This document shows positions 58,983-64,000 of a stretch of 64,000 nt of DNA, piece by piece (position 1 is the stretch's first letter; every line of letters begins with the position of its first letter). The DNA is from CAVUDO01 sp963740255. GTDB taxonomy: Bacteria > Actinomycetota > Actinomycetes > Mycobacteriales > Cryptosporangiaceae. Below the pieces are notes generated by a model, which worked only from the letters and a program-made list of their open reading frames with translations, searched no databases and was not told where the DNA came from. The translations under genes were made by a program, and so were the position numbers. The DNA lies in assembly GCA_963740255.1 (NCBI GenBank), contig CAVUDO010000002.1:1922001-1986000 (forward strand), given 5' to 3'.

Positions 58983-60297
58983 GAGTAGCTCACCGCCGTC
59001 CCGCGCAGCATGGGGCCGAACAGCAGGGTGGCGATGTCGGGCACGCTGCCGGCAGGTTGGCCGAGCGCCGGCGCGATCAGCGGGCCGATGAACGCCTGCT
59101 CACCCGGGGTGCCGGCGAAGCCCATCGTCACGTCCGTGCCCGCTCCCCGATCGGCAGCGGAAGGCCGTTCGGCGGCGTCAGCGGCAGGGAGGTGCGGGGC
59201 GAGCCATGGTCGTAGCCGTCCGCGACCTGGTTGCCGGGGTACGGAACCGGCGGGCCCGGCAGCCCGGCGCAGTTGGGGCCCTTCTTGCTGAGGTACGCCG
59301 GCCCGTCCCGACCGGACTCGTACTTGCCCTGGTCGCGGACGATCTCCAGGGTGATGTGGAGGTTGTTCGCCTTCCCGCCGAAGGTGTCCTCCAGCCGCGG
59401 CTGGACGTCGGTCAGGCCCCGGAACAGGCACCCGAACTCCGGGGAGTACCGGGCCAGCACCTCCAGGGTGGGCCGGGACACCTCGGCGACCTGGATCAGC
59501 CTGTCCTCGTGCTCGACCAGGAATCCGGCGGTGTAGTCGGCGAACCGGGTGGTGGTGGCGAGGAACGCGTCGAGCTGGACGCGCTGCTGGGTGACGGTGG
59601 CCGCCGTGACGCTGGCGTCGCGCAGGATCGCCACCAGGTCGGGTGCGGCGTCGGCGTAGGTGGTCAGGACGGTGGCGAGCTGTTTGGTGTCGGCCTGGAT
59701 CGTCGGCATCTCGGCGTTGAGCGCCTGCAGGTAGGTGGCGAGCCGTTCCAGGTTGGCACCGAGCCGTTCGCCGTTACCCGACAGGGCCGTGGCGATCGCC
59801 GTCAGGGTGGCGTTGAGCTTGGCGGGGTCGACCGCCCGCAGCAGCGGCAGCACGTTGTCGAGCACCCGTTCCAGCTCGACCGCCGCCGCCGACCGGTCGA
59901 TCCCGATCACGTCGCCGTCCCGCAGCGGGCGCTCCGCCGACTGCCCGGGCAGCCGCAGGTCGACGAACTTCTCACCGAACAGCGTCTTGGGCGTCAACCG
60001 CGCGGTCACGTTGGCCGGGATGACGGCCGCCCGGTCCGGGTCGAGCGCCAGTCGCAGCGAGGCCTGCCGCCCGTCGGTGGAGATCTCCCGCACCTCGCCG
60101 ACGATGACGCCGCGCACCTTCACGTCCGCGCCGCGCAGCAGCTGGGTGCCGCTGTTGTCGGCGCGCAGCGTCACCTCGGTCACCGGGGAGAACGCCTTCT
60201 GGTACACCAGCACCGAGGTGAGCAGCAGGGCCGCGACCAGCAGCAGGAACGCCACGCCCAGGACGCGACGCCGCAGCACGGAGGAGAACGCGCTCAT
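58979..60297 (-). CDS. mceA: MCE family protein MceA, frameshifted near 59145
   Basis: It starts at ATG 60297 (ATGA overlap with the YrbE gene). The first 389 codons give a normal anchor (GVAFLLLVAALLLTSVLVY), MCE domain (TQLLRGADVKVRGVIVGEV, LFGEKFVDLRLPG) and helical region, then stop at 59128. The usual MceA end (TPGEQAFIGPLIAPALG, PDIATLLFGPMLRGT) is present in another frame and ends at 58979, exactly overlapping mceB. Adding one G to the GGGG run at 59145-59148 joins the two parts (PIGGAGTDVTMGFAG). Alternatively the 50-codon tail is reinitiated at GTG 59131, which overlaps the stop as GTGA. Confidence 0.88.
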
Positions 60298-61121
60298 CCG
60301 GCCAGCCTCACAGTCGTCGTCGAACCCCAGATCGCCAGGCTCAGGAAGAAGTCGACGACGGTGATCGTGACGATCGCCGCCCGCACCGCACGCCCGACCG
60401 CCACGCCCACCCCGGCCGGCCCGCCCGACGCGTAGTACCCGTAGAAGCAGTGGATCAGGATGATGATCACGCTGAACACCAGCACCTTGCCGAACGACCA
60501 GAGCACGTCGGCCGGCGGCAGGAACAGGTGGAAGTAGTAGTCGTAGGTGCCGGTGGACTGGGTGAAGTAGCCGGTGGCGATCAGCCGGGTGGCCAGGTAG
60601 CTCGACAGCAGCCCGATCACGTAGAGCGGGATGACCGCGAGGAAGCCGGCGATCATCCGGGTGGTGACCAGGAACGGCAGCGACGGGATGCCCATCACCT
60701 CGAGCGCGTCGATCTCCTCCGAGATCCGCATCGCGCCGAGCTGTGCGGTGAAGCCGCAGCCCACCGTGGCGCTCAGCGCCAACCCGGCGACCAGCGGCGC
60801 GATCTCGCGGGTGTTGAAGTAGGCCGAGATGAAGCCGGTGAACGCGCTCGATCCGAGCTGGTTGAGTGCGGCGTAGCCCTGCAGGCCGACCTCGGTGCCG
60901 GTGAAGAACGAAAGGAACGCGATCACCCCGACCGTGCCGCCGATCACCGCCAGCGCGCCCGCACCGAAGCTCACCTCGGCGAGCAGCCGGAACACCTCGC
61001 GCTTGTACCGCCGCAGGGTTCGCGGGATCCAGGCGAACGCCCGAAGGTAGAAGGACAGCTGGCCGCCGAGGTTGTCCAGGGATTCCACCGGCGCCCGGGC
61101 GACGTCCTGCAGTCGCGCCAT
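60294..61121 (-). CDS. YrbE/MlaE-type permease, second subunit
   Basis: A 275-residue membrane protein of the MlaE family. An N-terminal amphipathic helix is followed by five membrane segments. The conserved cytoplasmic coupling element is MRISEEIDALEVMGIPSLPF. It pairs with the other YrbE protein and the ATPase to form the inner-membrane part of the Mce transporter. TGATG overlap with the upstream permease. Confidence 0.93.
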   Translation of the reverse strand: MARLQDVARAPVESLDNLGGQLSFYLRAFAWIPRTLRRYKREVFRLLAEVSFGAGALAVIGGTVGVIAFLSFFTGTEVGLQGYAALNQLGSSAFTGFISAYFNTREIAPLVAGLALSATVGCGFTAQLGAMRISEEIDALEVMGIPSLPFLVTTRMIAGFLAVIPLYVIGLLSSYLATRLIATGYFTQSTGTYDYYFHLFLPPADVLWSFGKVLVFSVIIILIHCFYGYYASGGPAGVGVAVGRAVRAAIVTITVVDFFLSLAIWGSTTTVRLAG

Positions 61122-61894
61122 CACGCCCCCTTCTGGGGGACGATCTGGAAGTAGATCGCGGTCAGCACGAAGTTCATGAAGAACAGCAGCAGGAACGTGA
61201 TCACCACGGACTGGTTCACCGCGTCTCCCACGCCCTTGGGGCCGCCGCCCGCGGTGAGGCCCTTGTAGCTGGCCACCAGCGCCGCGATCAGCCCGAAGAT
61301 CAGCGCCTTGATCTCGCCGGCCCACAGGTCGGGCAGCTGGGCCAGCGCGGTGAAGCTGGCGATGTACGCCCCGGGCGTGCCGTCCTGCAGCACGACGTTG
61401 AAGAAGTAGCCACCGCACACCCCGACCACGCTGACCATGCCGTTGAGCAGCACGCTGACGAAGATCGTGGCGATCACCCGCGGCACCACCAGGCGCTGGA
61501 TCGGGTCGATGCCCAGCACCTGCATCGCGTCGATCTCCTCGCGGATCTTCCGCGCCCCCAGGTCGGCACAGATCGCCGAGCCACCGGCACCCGCGATGAG
61601 CAGGGCAGTGACGATCGGGCTGGCCTCCCGCACAACGGCGAGCACGCTGGCCGACCCGGTGAACGACTGTGCGCCGAGCTGCCTGGTGAGCGACCCGAGC
61701 TGCAGGGCGATCACCGCGCCGAACGGGATCGACACCATCGCGGTGGGCAGGATCGTCACACTGGCGATGAACCATGCCTGCTGGATCGTCTCGCGCACCT
61801 GGAACGGCCGGCGGAACAGGCTGCGGAGCGTGTCGAGCGAGAACGCGAACAGGTGCCCGGTCTGGCGCAGCGCGCCGGTGGCGGGATTGCTCAT
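61121..61894 (-). CDS. YrbE/MlaE-type permease, first subunit
   Basis: A 257-residue MlaE-family protein. It has the interface helix FRRPFQVRETIQQAWFIASV, the GAGGSAICADLGARKIREEI stretch and the coupling motif EEIDAMQVLGIDPIQRL. It overlaps the ATPase gene by ATGA, so ATPase and permeases are translated together. Confidence 0.94.
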   Translation of the reverse strand: MSNPATGALRQTGHLFAFSLDTLRSLFRRPFQVRETIQQAWFIASVTILPTAMVSIPFGAVIALQLGSLTRQLGAQSFTGSASVLAVVREASPIVTALLIAGAGGSAICADLGARKIREEIDAMQVLGIDPIQRLVVPRVIATIFVSVLLNGMVSVVGVCGGYFFNVVLQDGTPGAYIASFTALAQLPDLWAGEIKALIFGLIAALVASYKGLTAGGGPKGVGDAVNQSVVITFLLLFFMNFVLTAIYFQIVPQKGA

Positions 61895-63066
61895 CGGAAG
61901 CCCTCGCCCGGGATCCGGCGCGGCTGGTCGCGGATGGGGGGGCGGCGCGGCGGAGCCTCGTCCTGCGACACCGGTTCGTCGGACCGCGTCCACTCGTCGG
62001 TGGCCGACTCGCCGGCAACGTCCGGAAGCTCGTCGGTGTCGCGCCTGGGGGCGCGGCGTTCGTAGCCGGTGGGACCCGGACCGTAGGTGGAACTCAGCCG
62101 CGCGCCGGCCAGCGCGGTGCGCTGTGCGTCCCGGTCGCCTTCGAACGAGCCGGGCGGCGGCGTCACGCCGTAGGTGGCGCACCAGGCGCCGGGCGGCCGC
62201 TGGGTGGCCCGGGCCTCCCCGTTGGACGGCGGCAGCTGCAGCGGGATGGGCGGCAGCGGCGGCGGTTCGTGCCCGGCGTCGGCCTCGGCTTGCAGCTCGG
62301 AGGAGTCCTTCTCCTCGGCCATGCCGATCGGGCCCTGGCGCTGGGCGTTGAGGAACTGGCGGACCACCGGCTCCTGGCTGGTCAGCAGCATCTCGCGCGG
62401 GCCGAACATCACCAGGTCGCGCCGGAACAGCAGGCCGATGTTGTCGGGCACGGTGCGGGCGGTGTTGATGTCGTGGGTGACGATGAGGAACGTCGCCGCG
62501 GTCTGCTGGTTGAGGTCGACGATGAGCTGGTTGAGGTAGGCGGTGCGCACCGGGTCGAGGCCGGAGTCGGGCTCGTCGAACAGCACGATCTCGGGGTCGA
62601 GCACCAGTGCGCGGGCTAAGCCGGCACGCTTGCGCATGCCCCCGGAGATCTCCCCGGGCAGCTTCTTCTCCGCCCCGACCAGCCCCACCATCTCCATCTT
62701 CTCGTCGACGATCCGGCCGATCTCGTACTCGCTCTTCTTCGTGTGCTCGCGCAGCGGGAAGGCGATGTTGTCGTAGAGGTTCATCGAGCCGAACAGGGCG
62801 CCGTCCTGGAACAGCACCCCGAACAGCTTCCGCACCTCATAGAGCTCGCGTTCGCCGAGCCGGGTGATGTCGCGGTCGTGGATGTGGATCGTGCCGGCCT
62901 CGGGGCGGAGCAGGCCCACCAGGGTCTTGAGGAACACCGACTTGCCCGTGCCCGACGGGCCGAGGAGCACGGAGATCTCGCCGGCAGGCAGCGTGAAGCT
63001 GACGTCCGACCAGATCGTCTGGCGCCCGAAGGACTTGGTCAGCCCTTCGATCTGTACCTCGACGCC
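61891..63066 (-). CDS. Mce transporter ATPase (Mkl/MceG type) with C-terminal tail
   Basis: The cytoplasmic ABC ATPase that energises the Mce system. Walker A is GPSGTGKSV; the signature is ISGGMRKRAGLARAL; Walker B is IVLFDEPDSGLDP; the switch is VTHDINTA. It has 391 residues; residues ~260-391 are a Pro/Glu/Arg-rich extension not needed for ATPase activity. The GTG at 63066 is chosen (GVEVQIEGLTKSFG, as in relatives) with GAGGGACGG upstream; an ATG eight codons earlier has no ribosome site. Here it leads the operon, unlike in M. tuberculosis, where mkl is unlinked. Confidence 0.93.
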   Translation of the reverse strand, partial: GVEVQIEGLTKSFGRQTIWSDVSFTLPAGEISVLLGPSGTGKSVFLKTLVGLLRPEAGTIHIHDRDITRLGERELYEVRKLFGVLFQDGALFGSMNLYDNIAFPLREHTKKSEYEIGRIVDEKMEMVGLVGAEKKLPGEISGGMRKRAGLARALVLDPEIVLFDEPDSGLDPVRTAYLNQLIVDLNQQTAATFLIVTHDINTARTVPDNIGLLFRRDLVMFGPREMLLTSQEPVVRQFLNAQRQGPIGMAEEKDSSELQAEADAGHEPPPLPPIPLQLPPSNGEARATQRPPGAWCATYGVTPPPGSFEGDRDAQRTALAGARLSSTYGPGPTGYERRAPRRDTDELPDVAGESATDEWTRSDEPVSQDEAPPRRPPIRDQPRRIPGEGFR

Positions 63067-63096
63067 CACCCGGCACCGTCCCTCGGACATGTCACG

Positions 63097-63116
63097 GACC
63101 GGGGGTGGCCCCGGTC
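63097..63116 (-). promoter_or_regulatory. Inverted repeat upstream of the mce operon
   Basis: GACCGGGG-GTGG-CCCCGGTC, a perfect 8-bp inverted repeat, lies about 30 nt before the ATPase start. It could be an operator or an mRNA hairpin. A possible promoter further up (TTGCTT-17-TACCGC on the minus strand) is weak. Confidence 0.4.
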
Positions 63117-63228
63117 ACATCCCGCCCAACGAGCAAAACTAACAGCGGTAACGGGCAGGAACGCTCGAAGCAACTCGCCGGCAATCTGAATGGGCAGCAT
63201 AGTCACGCGCCCCCGACCAGCACAGCAA

Positions 63229-63266
63229 GAGGGGCGCCCTTCCCAATCCTGGGATGGACGCCCCTC
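63229..63266 (-). terminator. Terminator behind rplL
   Basis: A two-tier hairpin: outer stem GAGGGGCG / CGCCCCTC and inner stem TCCCA-ATCC-TGGGA. It starts 20 nt after the rplL stop and separates rplJL from the mce operon. Confidence 0.8.
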
Positions 63267-63285
63267 CGGCGTTCTCGGGCGGTGC

Positions 63286-63699
63286 CTACTTCGTGGACGC
63301 CGTGGCGCCCGCAGCCTCGAGCTGGGCCTTGGCCTTCTCGGCCGTCTCCTTGTTCACCTTCTCCAGGACGCTCTTGGGGGCGGCCTCCACCAGGTCCTTG
63401 GCCTCCTTCAGGCCCAGGCTGGTCAGCGCGCGCACCTCCTTGATGACCTGGATCTTCTTGTCGCCGGCTGCCTCGAGGATGACGTCGAACTCGTCCTGCT
63501 CCTCCGCGACCTCGGCGGCGGCGGCGCCACCGGTCGGCGCGGCCATCGCCACGGCCGGTGCGGCCGCCTTGACGTCGAAGGTGTCCTCGAAGACCTTCAC
63601 CAGCTCCGAGAGCTGGATCAGCGTCATTTTCTTGAATGCCTCGATCAGGACCTCGTTGTCGATCTCTTCGAGCAGTTCTTCCGTGGTGAGCTTCGCCAT
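63286..63699 (-). CDS. rplL: 50S ribosomal protein L7/L12
   Basis: A 137-residue bL12 stalk protein. It has the N-terminal dimerisation helices (EELLEEIDNEVLIEAFKKM), an Ala/Gly hinge (APTGGAAAAEVAEE) and the factor-binding domain (FDVILEAAGDKKIQVIKEVR, GLKEAKDLVEAAPKSV). It lies 93 nt after rplJ and starts at ATG 63699. Confidence 0.98.
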   Translation of the reverse strand: MAKLTTEELLEEIDNEVLIEAFKKMTLIQLSELVKVFEDTFDVKAAAPAVAMAAPTGGAAAAEVAEEQDEFDVILEAAGDKKIQVIKEVRALTSLGLKEAKDLVEAAPKSVLEKVNKETAEKAKAQLEAAGATASTK

Positions 63700-63792
63700 G
63701 TCGGGCGGTTCCTTTCGTCTTGGTCTCGGCAGTTCCTGCCGGGTTGTGGCATGGGTGTCGGTGGAGCCATGGCCAGGCAGCCGTTGGCCGGG

Positions 63793-64000
63793 TCAGGCCT
63801 CGGCGCCGGACTGCGCGGCGTCGGCCTGGGCGGTGTCAACCGTTTCGGCCTGGACCTCCGCAGGTGCGGCGGCGGCCGGAGGTGCCGCTGCTGCCTTCTT
63901 GTCCTGGAACGCGGCGAGCAGCCGGGCCAGCTGGGTGGCCGGAGCCGCGAACGTCGCCGCGGCCTGGCTGAGCTTGGCGACGAACGCGCCGGCCAGCTTG
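63793..64000 (-). CDS. rplJ: 50S ribosomal protein L10 (3' part)
   Basis: The last 68 codons of uL10; the gene continues beyond the window edge. They include AFVAKLSQAAATFAAPATQL and ARLLAAFQDKK, the helix that carries L7/L12 dimers. An Ala/Pro/Glu-rich tail of ~35 residues follows. Confidence 0.93.
   Translation of the reverse strand, partial: KLAGAFVAKLSQAAATFAAPATQLARLLAAFQDKKAAAAPPAAAAPAEVQAETVDTAQADAAQSGAEA

Overview
The window is chromosomal DNA from a high-GC actinobacterium. Evidence: very GC-rich third codon positions, many GTG/TTG starts, the actinobacterial order rplJ-rplL ... rpoB-rpoC ... rpsL-rpsG-fusA-tuf / S10-spc-alpha operons / rplM-rpsI-glmM, zinc-binding (four-cysteine) forms of S4, S14 and L36, and a complete mce lipid-transport operon headed by an Mkl-type ATPase. 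Genus cannot be fixed from sequence reading alone; long disordered tails on S3, L22, L4 and L17 and a GDP-fucose cluster suggest a Frankia/Cryptosporangium-like or related lineage (inference). No tRNA, rRNA, CRISPR array or insertion sequence was seen.

Layout, left to right. 0-5.7 kb: the end of a membrane-protein gene, a DM13-domain membrane protein, then (leftward) glmM-rpsI-rplM, a divergent Pro/Gln/Tyr-rich membrane protein and an esterase. 5.7-31.2 kb is one long leftward translation block: rpsL-rpsG-fusA-tuf, rpsJ to rpsQ (S10), rplN to rplO (spc), secY-adk-map-infA-rpmJ-rpsM-rpsK-rpsD-rpoA-rplQ-truA (alpha), then an ABC-F ATPase. Many junctions are ATGA, TGATG or TAATG overlaps. 31.5-32.8 kb: two small DUF4190-type membrane proteins. 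33-40.4 kb: rpoB-rpoC (leftward). 40.7-51.5 kb: a surface-glycan region on both strands with a nucleotidyltransferase, CDP-alcohol phosphatidyltransferase, flippase, gmd, fcl, two methyltransferases, an O-antigen-ligase-like protein, and GT4 and WecG-type glycosyltransferases. 51.5-63.1 kb: a leftward mce operon (mkl, two YrbE permeases, MceA-F, two Mce-associated proteins). 63.2-64 kb: rplL and the 3' part of rplJ.

Four sigma-A-like promoters could be read: rplM, infA, rpsL and rpoB. Convincing hairpin terminators follow rplL, rpoC, tuf and the DUF4190 gene, and one lies between the convergent genes near 4.88 kb.

The most unusual signals are non-coding. (1) Two about 120-bp dispersed elements lie directly behind rpsI (2438-2558) and rpoC (32892-33016). 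Four blocks are conserved, but the two arms of a 19-bp helix differ between copies in a compensatory way, so this looks like a structured RNA or a mobile structured repeat. (2) A 74-bp tandem array between fusA and tuf copies the last codons and stop of fusA in each unit. (3) Two mce genes (mceA, mceE) are broken by single-base frameshifts; the second creates an artificial or real MceE-MceF fusion frame. (4) Four ribosomal proteins carry long tails, and the L17 tail ends in what looks like a small folded module.
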